A stretch of DNA of 64,000 bases from assembly GCA_026399075.1 (NCBI GenBank), contig JAPLRR010000076.1, forward strand, positions 53,885 through 117,884. The letters run 5' to 3'. This document shows, in pieces, positions 1-8,806 of this stretch. Below the pieces are notes generated by a model. That model was not told the origin of the DNA. It searched no databases and saw nothing but the letters and a program-made list of their open reading frames with translations. Within the stretch, counting starts at the first letter, position 1. Each line of letters begins with the position of its first letter. The position numbers and the translations under genes are program-made. The DNA is from Methylococcales bacterium. GTDB lineage: Bacteria; Pseudomonadota; Gammaproteobacteria; Methylococcales; Methylomonadaceae.

Positions 1-955
<955 letters not shown>

Positions 956-1651
956 TTATAGTTGTCCGTTGGGGCGAGGCAAGGCTTGCGTTTGTCCGTC
1001 AAAACAGTCTGTGCTAGTGCCTTGAAACGCGTCGATTAGGCGTTGGCGCATATCTGTATCGTTTTGAAAAACTGTCATCCAGATTGACCAAAAGCCTGTG
1101 TGGATGGCGAGAACTAAGATTATTTGGGACATTTGTTCGGATGGTTGTTGTCCAAGATTAACTTTTGCCTGTAATGCTGCGTCCCAAGCGGCCTTGCGTG
1201 CTTTCCAGCGTTTGTCTTTAACAGTTTCAGGGCTACTCGGCTCACGATTTAAACCAGTTAACTCAAGTGTATTTTGAGCAATTTGTTGCTGTGCTGCGTT
1301 CAAAAAACCAGCTATTTGAGGTGAGCGGTCTTTTTCATAAATAAACGCCCTGAAAGTATTGTCTAAGTGTACCCAAAGATAGTCATGTAAATTAATAGCT
1401 TTAGTACCTTTGATACTATTACAGGAAGGGCAGCTTAAAAGAAAATTGCTCCACTCGTTTTCCAAAGTTGGTTCTAAACTTTTAGGTTGAATATGTTCAA
1501 CAGCTAGAGCCTGAGGTAAGCGAATTTCACAGTAAGAGCAATAACATCCCAAACGATTAATCAGTTCGTTGCGGGCATCACCGTATTGTTTAAAATTAAC
1601 AGGTTTGCCCATGCCATCAATTGGTCTGTCACCGCGATTAACAGGTCTCAT
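956..1651 (-). CDS. HNH endonuclease, PtuB-like (Septu-type partner)
   Basis: This is a 231-residue HNH nuclease. The nuclease core lies at about residues 35-85: CYCSYCE (first CxxC), VEHIQPKS (the HNH histidine region), then NFLLSCPSCNSIKG (second CxxC with the Asn). This is the zinc-ribbon HNH arrangement of the TIGR02646/PtuB family. The opening MRPVNRG is also typical of that family. The gene overlaps the upstream ATPase gene by 4 bases (ATGA), so the two are translationally coupled. In Septu systems an SMC-like ATPase (PtuA) and an HNH nuclease (PtuB) together protect against phages. I infer that role here; the same pair also occurs in Ec78-type retrons, but no reverse transcriptase gene is present. 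Confidence 0.8.
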   Translation of the reverse strand: MRPVNRGDRPIDGMGKPVNFKQYGDARNELINRLGCYCSYCEIRLPQALAVEHIQPKSLEPTLENEWSNFLLSCPSCNSIKGTKAINLHDYLWVHLDNTFRAFIYEKDRSPQIAGFLNAAQQQIAQNTLELTGLNREPSSPETVKDKRWKARKAAWDAALQAKVNLGQQPSEQMSQIILVLAIHTGFWSIWMTVFQNDTDMRQRLIDAFQGTSTDCFDGQTQALPRPNGQL

Positions 1652-2994
1652 ACAGGCTTATTCCCCTCTACCGCAAGCCGTTCCATTTTCAAAAATGCCT
1701 GAAAAGCGGGGTCATCGCTGTAAGGCATTAGTAGCTCATCTAACCGTTGCCGTAAACGCTGTTTTTCGTCTTCGCTGGCAGGAGGGATTTGTTTTAATAC
1801 CGTGTAATATTCCTCGGCGGCTTTTTCCATATCCAAAAACCGTTGGCTTTGTTGTGGAATTTCCACGCCTTGCTGGTTCTCGGCAATATCTTCAATACTT
1901 TTGCTATCGACGGTAACTGGCGCATTTGTTTCCAAATCCCATAACAAACAATCATCACGATGATATAAGGATTGGATAATAAATGGAGAATGGCTAGTTG
2001 CCACAAATTGTATTTTAGGGAAGGTGTCTAATAAGCGCCCGACCACTTGTTTTTGCCAGTTAGGATGCAGATGTAAATCCAACTCGTCGATTAAGACTAT
2101 ACCTTCAGTTTGCTTGATGGCGTTATCTTCCAGTTGCGGGTTTAACGTCGCCATCCGGTAAGCAATATCGGCAACCATGCCTATCATATTGCGGTAGCCG
2201 TCGCTGAGGAGTGAAAATGGAACGGTTTTCAGTTGACCTTGTACGAATATTTCTATTCTAAGTTCATCCCAGTCCAAATCCCACCATGCCCGTTTTGCAT
2301 CGGGAATCATACTGATAATAGCTCCACGAACCGCCTCCAATACATGACGTCGCTCTTGTTTTTGTAAAGCCGCCAGCTCTTGCGTTTTAAACCACTGAAA
2401 AAAACTTTTTTGGTCAGATGCTGAATTCAAACTATTTTTATAACTATCGAAACGAGAGCTAGGGCCTATAGTTTTTTTATCTTTAGGCTTTAATTGTTGC
2501 CACAATCGCCCTGTTCCATAATAGGCTGCTATTGGGAATAAATTTTTAGGATTATTTTTTTCTTCCATAAATTCGGTCAAAAAATCTACATGCATATCTA
2601 CCCCTTTAATCAGGTCGTCAGTAACCCCATCAAGATCACCTTTGCTTAGGCAGAAAAATTTTTTAATGCCTCTGCCGTTTATCCAGTGAATAGGCTTATT
2701 GCCGATAACGGCATAAAAGGAAATAAAAGTATTAGTAGCTGTTTCTTTTAAAGCTGTTTGCCCCATTGTTAGTTCTACATGGTGCATATCATTGAGGGAT
2801 ATCCTGTATTTGTCGGTGGCTTTAATGCCAGTCATTTCCAATAACAAATCACCTATTGAAATTGCTAAGGCATCTAAAATGGCTGTTTTTCCACTGCCAT
2901 TATCACCAATTAACAAAGTAAATCGATCAGCAGGTTTTAGCGTATAGCTCTTAAAACAACGAAAATCGAGTAGTTTAAGTTGATTAATTTTCAT
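1648..2994 (-). CDS. SMC/ABC-type AAA ATPase, PtuA-like (Septu-type)
   Basis: This 448-residue ATPase has an ABC/SMC-type head. The Walker A motif GDNGSGKT is at about residue 30, the signature-like LLSDGYRN at about 262, Walker B with its acidic pair (VLIDELDLHLHPNW) near 300, and the switch motif ATSHSPF near 332. The start ATG 2992-2994 is followed by MKINQLKLLDFRCFKSY, the usual first strand of this family (AAA_15/AAA_21). No long coiled coil is visible. It is coupled by a 4-base overlap to the HNH gene downstream. PtuA proteins form a multimeric ATPase scaffold for PtuB; I infer the same role. The repeat-rich spacer upstream separates it from the SLATT operon. Confidence 0.82.
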   Translation of the reverse strand: MKINQLKLLDFRCFKSYTLKPADRFTLLIGDNGSGKTAILDALAISIGDLLLEMTGIKATDKYRISLNDMHHVELTMGQTALKETATNTFISFYAVIGNKPIHWINGRGIKKFFCLSKGDLDGVTDDLIKGVDMHVDFLTEFMEEKNNPKNLFPIAAYYGTGRLWQQLKPKDKKTIGPSSRFDSYKNSLNSASDQKSFFQWFKTQELAALQKQERRHVLEAVRGAIISMIPDAKRAWWDLDWDELRIEIFVQGQLKTVPFSLLSDGYRNMIGMVADIAYRMATLNPQLEDNAIKQTEGIVLIDELDLHLHPNWQKQVVGRLLDTFPKIQFVATSHSPFIIQSLYHRDDCLLWDLETNAPVTVDSKSIEDIAENQQGVEIPQQSQRFLDMEKAAEEYYTVLKQIPPASEDEKQRLRQRLDELLMPYSDDPAFQAFLKMERLAVEGNKPV

Positions 2995-3130
2995 GATATT
3001 TCATTCCTTATTGTTCCGATGCTAAGCGTCATTGCCCACATTTAACTTGGTTTTAGGCATTGTTCCTAATTTTATTGCCGTCACGGCAACGTCTAAAGCC
3101 GTTGCACTCCAGTTGCAATGCCTTTTATAG

Positions 3131-3253
3131 TTCCCACGCTCCGCGTGGGAATTCATCCCGCAACGCTCCGGCGTTGCGGGGCGGTTAGGCTGTACAGACA
3201 GACAAGAAGACGCTGGAGCGTCTACGGCTGCATTCCCACGCGGAGCGTGGGAA
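3131..3253. repeat. Compound palindromic repeat with mirrored ends
   Basis: Two 21-base units, 3131-3151 (TTCCCACGCtccGCGTGGGAA) and 3233-3253 (the same with gga at the centre), are reverse complements of each other, and each is nearly palindromic. Between them lies a hairpin at 3157-3180 with 10-base arms (CCCGCAACGC) around TCCG, and the smaller dyad gacgcTGGAgcgtc. The unit fills the 316-base spacer between the two island operons. It also accounts for an open 79-codon minus frame here, which is therefore not a gene. A related copy lies at 43210-43410 beside the second accessory island. It looks like a dispersed intergenic repeat; a role in transcription termination is possible. Confidence 0.85.
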
Positions 3254-3310
3254 CGATACAAACCCTGCGGAGCGTGGAAAAGGAATAATTTGTGTGCACA
3301 TGTATTAATT

Positions 3311-4762
3311 TTATTTGGCGGGCTTTATACCGCCTTTGCGACCTAAACCAAAGCCGATGCGATAGACTTCGGGTATATTAATCCTGCCATCGAGCATTTG
3401 TTGGAATATGCCCATGGCGATTAAATCGCGTTTAATATCGTCAAAACCATAATCCCTTGCTTTATAACTTGGGGGAGGTATTTTTCCAGATTCTTGAATA
3501 ATGCTGTCTACTTCAGAGAGAATACTAGAACTCCATAAATGATCAAGCTCATGTGTTTCGCAAGGAAAGCTAATGTCTTTACCTTTTAATAATGTGTAAA
3601 TCCAATGGGCAGTTTCATTTAATAGGCTCACTTGCATCTGGGATGCTTTTTGCACACCTTTTTTCAAGGCTATATAATTTAAGGGGAATTGGGTTTCTTC
3701 GGTGAGTGCATCAGTGTTTGCCGCTTCGTGTAATGCGGCTAAAAAACTGCACGGGCTGACTTTACCAAAACCGTCTTCCAAATGATTAGGCAGCCACACA
3801 TACGGATAGCCTGATTTTGCACTGTCGCCCATCCATTCACCCGTTAGGGCATGAAAAATTTTGCGTTGCAAAACCGCATCCCTACGCATGTCTTCTGGAA
3901 TTTGCCATATATCCGTATCTGGATATTTTTCCCATGCTTGCTTAAAGTGTTGTTCACAACCATTGCGAAATTCGGCCCCTCCTTCGGTCGCATTACCCAA
4001 GTATTGCCATAATAAATTAAATAACTCTACCGTATTCCATTCTATGGGTAATTTGTTGTTGATTATTTTGGTGCCACCTGTAAAAGAATAGACAGACGCG
4101 TCTTCTAACATCTCAGGATGGACAAAAATCTTTAATCGGATGGCACGGAATGAACGAAACTTTAAGGCGACCTGTAATAAGCCTTTTAATAATTTTTTTA
4201 AGGTTTCCCAGTCATCGCTTGCATAGTCTAAGGCATCGAATAAAACGATATGTTTTTTTTGTTGTGAATGTAAGTCTTCGTCGAGTCGCCTTAATTTTTT
4301 TTCATTTCCATCAATGTCGGTTTCATAATCGTTAATTTTAGTTTCCCAACTATCTCCTTCCCATCCATTGTCTCGAAGAATAACTAAGGCAATAACCGTA
4401 TTCCAGATAGTTTCTGGCGTTATATCTTTACCTAACAATTGGGCTAAAATTGCTTTACTGGGATAGTTTTCATCTGATGCTTGACCAAAACCGATGAAAC
4501 ACTCCGTATTTTCTAATTCAGCGCGGGGGGCAATAAGCGCAATATGTTTTAAGTTTGCAGATTTGCTTAACTGTAAAAACCATTCAGTTTTACCTGTTCC
4601 ATGAATGCCTTCAACCAGCTGGTTATCAGGGTACAAAGCTTTGGCATGGGTTAATGGCACATAAAAATAACGGCTGTCTATAGGGTCGATGTCCGATTCA
4701 CGGGGTTGTGTTGGCAGTTGCAAAAAAGCTTGCCTTAAAGGTTCTATAGGAAAAATACTCAT
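3311..4762 (-). CDS. P-loop ATPase of SLATT operon, function unknown
   Basis: This 483-residue protein carries a clear Walker A near residue 55 (GIHGTGKTEW) and a likely Walker B near residue 176 (HIVLFDALDYASDDW). The region after it (FVHPEMLEDASVYSFTGGT at about 213-231) recalls KAP/STAND-like or Sll1717-type P-loop NTPases, where the nucleotide domain is followed by helical segments. I cannot name a family with certainty. The first Met (4760-4762) overlaps the stop of the 41-codon ORF upstream by 4 bases, so translation is probably coupled. It is the last gene of an operon that begins with a SLATT membrane protein. In that setting it could be the sensor or switch that controls a membrane effector; this is an inference from context. 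Confidence 0.7.
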   Translation of the reverse strand: MSIFPIEPLRQAFLQLPTQPRESDIDPIDSRYFYVPLTHAKALYPDNQLVEGIHGTGKTEWFLQLSKSANLKHIALIAPRAELENTECFIGFGQASDENYPSKAILAQLLGKDITPETIWNTVIALVILRDNGWEGDSWETKINDYETDIDGNEKKLRRLDEDLHSQQKKHIVLFDALDYASDDWETLKKLLKGLLQVALKFRSFRAIRLKIFVHPEMLEDASVYSFTGGTKIINNKLPIEWNTVELFNLLWQYLGNATEGGAEFRNGCEQHFKQAWEKYPDTDIWQIPEDMRRDAVLQRKIFHALTGEWMGDSAKSGYPYVWLPNHLEDGFGKVSPCSFLAALHEAANTDALTEETQFPLNYIALKKGVQKASQMQVSLLNETAHWIYTLLKGKDISFPCETHELDHLWSSSILSEVDSIIQESGKIPPPSYKARDYGFDDIKRDLIAMGIFQQMLDGRINIPEVYRIGFGLGRKGGIKPAK

Positions 4763-4884
4763 ACTATATCTTCATTAAATACCAATTGGCTGGCGGCACT
4801 CATAAAGTTACCGTAACAGGCATCTATCTTTTTTTGGGTCGTAAAATATGCTTCATCTATGGAGTCGAACTTTTGGAAATTCAT
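4759..4884 (-). CDS. 41-residue ORF between SLATT and P-loop ATPase genes
   Basis: A small frame runs from ATG 4882-4884 to TGA 4759-4761 and encodes 41 residues (starts MNFQKFDSIDEAYFT, ends QLVFNEDIV). It begins 6 bases after the stop of the SLATT gene, and its TGA overlaps the ATG of the ATPase gene (ATGA). Such tight spacing on both sides argues that it is translated, either as a real small subunit or as a coupling leader. I recognise no family. The composition (four Phe, several acidic residues, one Cys) is that of an ordinary soluble peptide with no membrane segment. Confidence 0.6.
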   Translation of the reverse strand: MNFQKFDSIDEAYFTTQKKIDACYGNFMSAASQLVFNEDIV

Positions 4885-4890
4885 ATTTCA

Positions 4891-5412
4891 TTATTTAATT
4901 AGGTGATCGTTTATATCTAAAATATGTGCAAACCAACTTTGATACCACGCAATTTTTACATAATACTTTTGGTCATACCCCATAGCCCGTGCTAATTCAT
5001 TGTGGCAAATACAATTCAAAACGTGTAAGACGGGTGGCTCTTCTACTTCTATGTCTAGGCGTTCTTCAGTCCATTCGGCTAGTTTTATAGGGGTGTTGTT
5101 TATAGTACCCGATACTATTTTCTTCTCTAATCCAATGAATCGCTTGGATAAATCGTTATGAATACGAGCCTGACGGGCTGAGCCAACCACCAAATTGATA
5201 GCTGATAGAATGGTTACCACGGAGGCGGCAATAACAGCTATATCTTGGGCTTGAGCTTTCAATGTGCCATATACTGTTGCTGAACCCATTATTAAGGATA
5301 CCGCATTGACAAAAGAGTTAAAGCGGTCATAAAAGTTACGACGTCGATTGTGGTAACGAATTGAACGACGTACACCAAATAACAAATCGTGAGTTTCGTC
5401 TTCTGTACTCAT
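4891..5412 (-). CDS. SLATT-domain 2-TM membrane protein (putative pore-type effector)
   Basis: This 173-residue protein has the SLATT pattern. A charged N-terminal helix (RRSIRYHNRRRNFYDRFN) leads into two adjacent membrane helices at about residues 31-51 and 57-78 (FVNAVSLIMGSATVYGTL; IAVIAASVVTILSAINLVVG). A cytoplasmic part follows, with ARIHNDLSKRFIGLEKKI and a Cys/His-containing helical end. SLATT stands for SMODS and SLOG-associating two-TM effector; these proteins are predicted to form pores or damage the membrane when a nucleotide-sensing partner is triggered. Here it is the first gene of a three-gene minus-strand operon with a 41-codon ORF and a P-loop ATPase. No SMODS nucleotidyltransferase or SLOG domain is visible nearby. 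Confidence 0.72.
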   Translation of the reverse strand: MSTEDETHDLLFGVRRSIRYHNRRRNFYDRFNSFVNAVSLIMGSATVYGTLKAQAQDIAVIAASVVTILSAINLVVGSARQARIHNDLSKRFIGLEKKIVSGTINNTPIKLAEWTEERLDIEVEEPPVLHVLNCICHNELARAMGYDQKYYVKIAWYQSWFAHILDINDHLIK

Positions 5413-5460
5413 TTTTTATCTTTCGCCTCTGGTTACCTTTCTGAGCAAATTGCGCGGGGA

Positions 5461-5524
5461 GTCGCTATTTTTGAGTAAAGATTTCCTTTGCTCCCAGCGT
5501 GGAAATACTCAAAAATACCGCGAC
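5461..5524. repeat. Imperfect inverted repeat upstream of SLATT operon
   Basis: The arm gtcgctatttttgagta (5461-5477) is matched in reverse by tactcaaaaataccgcgac (5506-5524), with 28 bases between. The match continues weakly outward (gcaaatt against aattgctgc). It lies 50-110 bases upstream of the SLATT start and could be an operator, a terminator for the upstream gene or the end of a former insertion. Confidence 0.45.
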
Positions 5525-5681
5525 AAGTTTAAATTGCTGCACAAGCCCCAGCCGCCCTGTTCTCCGTAGTGTGATAGGTTATATCACACCACTATGCCCA
5601 ATGACTCTACGCGATTTCATAAAGCCTGAATTTTCACTACGCTACGCTTCGTGAAAACACATGCCTTATCGCTTCTGGGGA

Positions 5682-6005
5682 CTACTCGACTCCTGTCTCG
5701 CAGCCTTCGCTAGCTGCACTAACGCCAACTCCACCGGTTGTTGCCATAGTAGCAGATGAAAATGCGCAATCAAGCAACAAACAATCTAAGGCTAGCAAAC
5801 CCGTGGCACCAAGAGGCGTGATATGGCTTGGTCGGCATTCTTGTAAGAGCGGCCGTGGAGGTGGTTTTATAGTATCTATAACCGCAATTGCACCAATGTG
5901 CTCATTTTGTAAAGTCTTATCAACGCGCACTATAGATTCGGCTAGGCATGGAGAGGAAATAAAGCCGATTATAATAGCCACTGACACAATAAAATTTATT
6001 TTCAT
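5682..6005 (-). CDS. Small exported protein, unknown
   Basis: A 107-residue ORF starting at ATG 6003-6005. The first 22 residues make a standard Sec signal peptide (MKINFIVSVAIIIGFISS then PCLAES, cleavage likely after LA). The mature part is about 85 residues with several Cys and a Gly/Ala/Ser-rich tail (ATGLLALDCLLLDCAFSSA). The PCLA tetrad could alternatively be a lipobox. I recognise no family. It sits alone between the SLATT operon and the Phd antitoxin gene, on the same strand, with about 77 bases to the latter. It may be a real small secreted protein or a decayed gene; codon pattern alone does not decide. Confidence 0.45.
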   Translation of the reverse strand: MKINFIVSVAIIIGFISSPCLAESIVRVDKTLQNEHIGAIAVIDTIKPPPRPLLQECRPSHITPLGATGLLALDCLLLDCAFSSATMATTGGVGVSAASEGCETGVE

Positions 6006-6082
6006 AAACGTTTAAGGCTGTTAAATTGCATAGATTTGTATAGTTCAAAACTATCGTGAAAACGATGAGTTTTTATCTGTAA

Positions 6083-6304
6083 TCAATACCTTTCTCGGCT
6101 TGCCCTAACATAATCAACAATTTCTTCACCCGTTAAATTTAGATCAATACCGGGTATATCAAGTGGGGATTTTTCTGAATTAACAGGTGTCAACATAAAA
6201 GGTTGACCATCCGGGCCGCTAATTTGGACACGCCCTTCTTTTTTTGCTTGATTTAAAACAGCCGAAAAATTTTGTTTAGCTTCTGAAAAAGTATAGCTGT
6301 GCAT
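6083..6304 (-). CDS. Phd/YefM-type antitoxin
   Basis: This 73-residue protein has the N-terminal Phd/YefM DNA-binding fold pattern: MHSYTFSEAKQNFSAVLNQAKKEGRVQISGPDGQPFMLTPV, where a helix (SEAKQNFSAVLNQA) precedes a beta ribbon. The C-terminal third is acidic and probably disordered until it binds the toxin. It lies 2 bases downstream of the PIN-domain gene. The order toxin first, antitoxin second is the reverse of the commonest order for this family. It would neutralise the neighbouring PIN ribonuclease. Confidence 0.82.
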   Translation of the reverse strand: MHSYTFSEAKQNFSAVLNQAKKEGRVQISGPDGQPFMLTPVNSEKSPLDIPGIDLNLTGEEIVDYVRASRERY

Positions 6305-6306
6305 GG

Positions 6307-6699
6307 TTAAAGCTCCACGAGTTTGATTCCGATAGTTTTTGCGGCACTGATCAAACCCCTATCCAAGGTAAGCAGAGGCGTTTTTGTTTGACGTGCACAT
6401 TGAATAAGATAGGCATCATAAGCATAAATTTTAAGTTGCCCAACAATTTCTAACGTTTGCTTAAAGTCAACTTCAATAAATTTAATGGGTATTTCTTGAT
6501 ACGCTTTAAGACAGGTTAAGGCTTGGGCAATAGTAATGCGGTCACGTTTAATCATTGCTGAGAACGCATTGCCAATTTCCCAATGAACGGATAGGGGCGA
6601 ATACAAGTTAGCCCCCAACGTTGAGTCAATAATCTTATGCTTTTGTATTTCATTGGTGATAACGGCTATTAACGCTGAGGTGTCTATCGTTATATCCAT
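6307..6699 (-). CDS. PIN-domain ribonuclease toxin (VapC-like)
   Basis: This 130-residue PIN protein has the expected acidic residues: Asp in ITIDTSAL near residue 6, Glu in VHWEIGNAF near 41, Asp in YAYDAYLIQCA near 94 and Asp in LLTLDRGLI near 112. Together these coordinate Mg2+ in PIN RNases. The start ATG 6697-6699 is only 6 bases after the mnmA stop, so the toxin gene may be transcribed with nudJ-mnmA. The Phd-type antitoxin gene follows after 2 bases. The likely target is RNA such as tRNA or rRNA, as in other VapC toxins; the exact target cannot be read. Confidence 0.82.
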   Translation of the reverse strand: MDITIDTSALIAVITNEIQKHKIIDSTLGANLYSPLSVHWEIGNAFSAMIKRDRITIAQALTCLKAYQEIPIKFIEVDFKQTLEIVGQLKIYAYDAYLIQCARQTKTPLLTLDRGLISAAKTIGIKLVEL

Positions 6700-6705
6700 A
6701 AATGA

Positions 6706-7800
6706 TTAACCCTCATTCGCCTTAGACTCAATAATCCCGCCACCCAAACATACATCGCCATCATAAAACACCACCGATTGCCCAGGCGTAATCGCCCGTT
6801 GCGGCTGGTCAAAGCGGACTTTAACGCGGTCTTCAGCTATCGGTTCTACATAACAGGCTTGGTCGGCTTGGCGGTAGCGGGTTTTGGCGGTGCAGGAGAT
6901 AGCTAGTGTCAGCGGTCGGTTGTTGCACCAGTCCAATTGGCTGGCTTCTAGGGTGTTGTGCAGCATTAACGGGTGGTCATGGCCCTGGCCGACGATCAGC
7001 ACATTGTTTTCCAAGTCTTTGTCCAACACATACCACGGTTCGTCGGGGGCGTTTTTAACGCCGCCTATGCCTAAGCCTTGGCGTTGTCCGAAGGTGTAAT
7101 ACATCAAGCCTGCATGTTTGCCGATGAGTTGGCCTTCGGGGGTGCGCATTTCGCCGGGTTGGGTGGGCAAATAGCGTTGCAGGAATTCGGTGAATTTGCG
7201 CTCGCCGATAAAACAAATCCCGGTGCTGTCTTTTTTGCGGCTGTTGGCAAAGCCTGCTTGGTCGGCTAGGCGGCGAATTTCGGGTTTGTGTAAATGGCCT
7301 ATCGGGAACAAAGTTTTCGACAAGGCTTTTTGGCCTAGGGTGTACAAAAAATAGCTCTGTTCTTTGTTGGGGTCTAACCCTTTTAACAGGCAAAATTCGC
7401 CGTTTTGTTCGGCGACGCGGGCGTAATGGCCAGTGGCGATGTATTCTGCGCCCAGGTCGTCAATCGCGTAGTTTAAAAAGGCTTTAAATTTGACGTGTTT
7501 GTTGCATAAAATGTCAGGGTTAGGGGTGCGTCCGGCTTCAAATTCTGACAAAAACACTTCAAAGACTTCATCCCAATATTCGCTGGCAAAGTTGACGGTT
7601 TTCAGTTCTATGCCCAAGGTGTCACAAACTTGTTGGGCATCGGCGAGGTCTTCCATGGCGGTGCAGTATTCGGTGCCATCGTCTTCTTCCCAGTTTTTCA
7701 TGAACAAACCGGTGACGTGGTGGCCTTGTTCCAATAAGAGTAGGGCGGTTACTGATGAATCAACACCGCCGGACATGCCGACGATTATGTTTTTACGCAT
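6706..7800 (-). CDS. mnmA: tRNA-specific 2-thiouridylase MnmA
   Basis: MnmA activates U34 of tRNA-Lys, -Glu and -Gln with ATP and replaces its O2 with sulfur delivered by the Tus relay. The PP-loop SGGVDSSV is at residues 10-17. The two catalytic Cys are seen as [13 protein letters not shown] (nucleophile, near 100) and [12 protein letters not shown] (persulfide, near 197). Length (about 364) is normal. I chose ATG 7798-7800 (MRKNIIVGM); a TTG two codons upstream is the alternative. The start overlaps the nudJ stop by 8 bases, as expected for the nudJ-mnmA operon. In enterobacteria hflD and purB follow; here a PIN toxin gene and a 5.8-kb island intervene. Confidence 0.97.
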   Translation of the reverse strand: MRKNIIVGMSGGVDSSVTALLLLEQGHHVTGLFMKNWEEDDGTEYCTAMEDLADAQQVCDTLGIELKTVNFASEYWDEVFEVFLSEFEAGRTPNPDILCNKHVKFKAFLNYAIDDLGAEYIATGHYARVAEQNGEFCLLKGLDPNKEQSYFLYTLGQKALSKTLFPIGHLHKPEIRRLADQAGFANSRKKDSTGICFIGERKFTEFLQRYLPTQPGEMRTPEGQLIGKHAGLMYYTFGQRQGLGIGGVKNAPDEPWYVLDKDLENNVLIVGQGHDHPLMLHNTLEASQLDWCNNRPLTLAISCTAKTRYRQADQACYVEPIAEDRVKVRFDQPQRAITPGQSVVFYDGDVCLGGGIIESKANEG

Positions 7801-8254
7801 GGTCAAGATCGAGGAATGATTTTAATATGGATAAGGGGTAGCGCTGGCCACTGAGATATTCATCCACGCTCAGCAACACCAACGGGCTGCGTAAACGATG
7901 TTGCTGCGCGACGATTTCATCACGGCTCAGCCAGTGGGTGGCGACTATGCCGTCATCCAGTTGCTGGTTTGGGTCATGGCTATGGCATTGGCCGGAAAAA
8001 CAAACCCGCAGAAAAGTCGGGAACTCAGGGTTTTTGCGCCAAAGCTGCACGGAAATCAGATGCTCAGGCTCAAAGTGCCAAGCAGTTTCCTCATGGACTT
8101 CGCGTTTGACGGCGGCGATCAGGTCTTCGTCTTTTTCAAAGTGTCCGGCGGGCTGGTTAAATTCCAGTCCGCGTGGCGTGTGCTCTTCTACCAGTAAAAA
8201 GCGGTTATCGCGTTCGATAACGGCGGCAACAGTGACATGTGGTTTCCAAACCAT
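7793..8254 (-). CDS. nudJ: Nudix phosphatase NudJ-like
   Basis: This is a Nudix hydrolase of about 153 residues. The Nudix box begins at [20 protein letters not shown] (about residues 38-57), with the REVHEE core that binds Mg2+. NudJ acts on thiamine pyrophosphate and nucleoside di- and triphosphates. I chose ATG 8252-8254 ([14 protein letters not shown]) because homologues start there; the longer frame upstream adds a Phe/Leu-rich, non-conserved stretch. It overlaps mnmA by 8 bases, an arrangement conserved in gammaproteobacteria. Confidence 0.88.
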   Translation of the reverse strand: MVWKPHVTVAAVIERDNRFLLVEEHTPRGLEFNQPAGHFEKDEDLIAAVKREVHEETAWHFEPEHLISVQLWRKNPEFPTFLRVCFSGQCHSHDPNQQLDDGIVATHWLSRDEIVAQQHRLRSPLVLLSVDEYLSGQRYPLSILKSFLDLDHA

Positions 8255-8469
8255 TGATGATTTCCGGCTGTAAAAAGTTAATATGTTACTAGATATGAGG
8301 AACTTATGTTGGTAAAAAAGGTTAAAGACTGAAAGATTCAACGGCTATTTACGCTTTTGCCTTGCGCCCCGTTCCTTTTATGGTTTAATTTGTTAGGTAC
8401 AAGAGCTTGAAATACTCTACTATTAGCACCATCTTAGACACTTAATATATTTTTGTTTATTTGCGTATT

Positions 8470-8793
8470 ATGTCCGATTTTGATCCTTTCAAAGATAATG
8501 ATGACGGTTTGGCCGTCCAAGAAGCTAAGCCTAAGTTAAAAAGACCACCGTTATACAAAGTTATTTTGTTAAATGATGATTTTACGCCCATGGATTTTGT
8601 CATTGAAATCCTGATGGATTTTTTTGCCATGTCCGAACAAATGGCAACACAAGTTATGCTGCAAATACATACGCGGGGGGTTGGGGTATGCGGGACTTAT
8701 TCTAAAGATGTTGCCGAAACCAAAGTCTATATAGTCAACGAATATTCTCGGGCGCACCAACATCCGTTGCTGTGTTCGATGGAAGAAGTGTAA
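8470..8793 (+). CDS. clpS: ClpS, adaptor for the ClpAP protease
   Basis: ClpS (107 residues) binds N-degron substrates and hands them to ClpA. The core carries LYKVILLNDDFTPMDFVIEIL, which holds the Asn-Asp substrate-pocket residues, and later the conserved GVCGTYSKDVAETKV strand-helix. The N-terminal 25 residues are polar and flexible, as needed for docking on ClpA. ATG 8470-8472 is preferred to the in-frame TTG at 8461. clpA follows 13 bases after the stop, with a GGAG ribosome site between. Confidence 0.96.
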   Translation: MSDFDPFKDNDDGLAVQEAKPKLKRPPLYKVILLNDDFTPMDFVIEILMDFFAMSEQMATQVMLQIHTRGVGVCGTYSKDVAETKVYIVNEYSRAHQHPLLCSMEEV

Positions 8794-8806
8794 ATTTGGA
8801 GCGATT

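Noticed and set aside
3022..3261. Minus-strand 79-codon ORF (contains SHAPRGNAAVDAP)
   Set aside because: It is a translation of the palindromic repeat, which is open by chance at many genomic sites.
3003..3310. Possible retron RNA or reverse transcriptase upstream of the Septu-like ATPase
   Set aside because: No RT gene is present and the dyads belong to a dispersed repeat that recurs at 43.2-43.4 kb.
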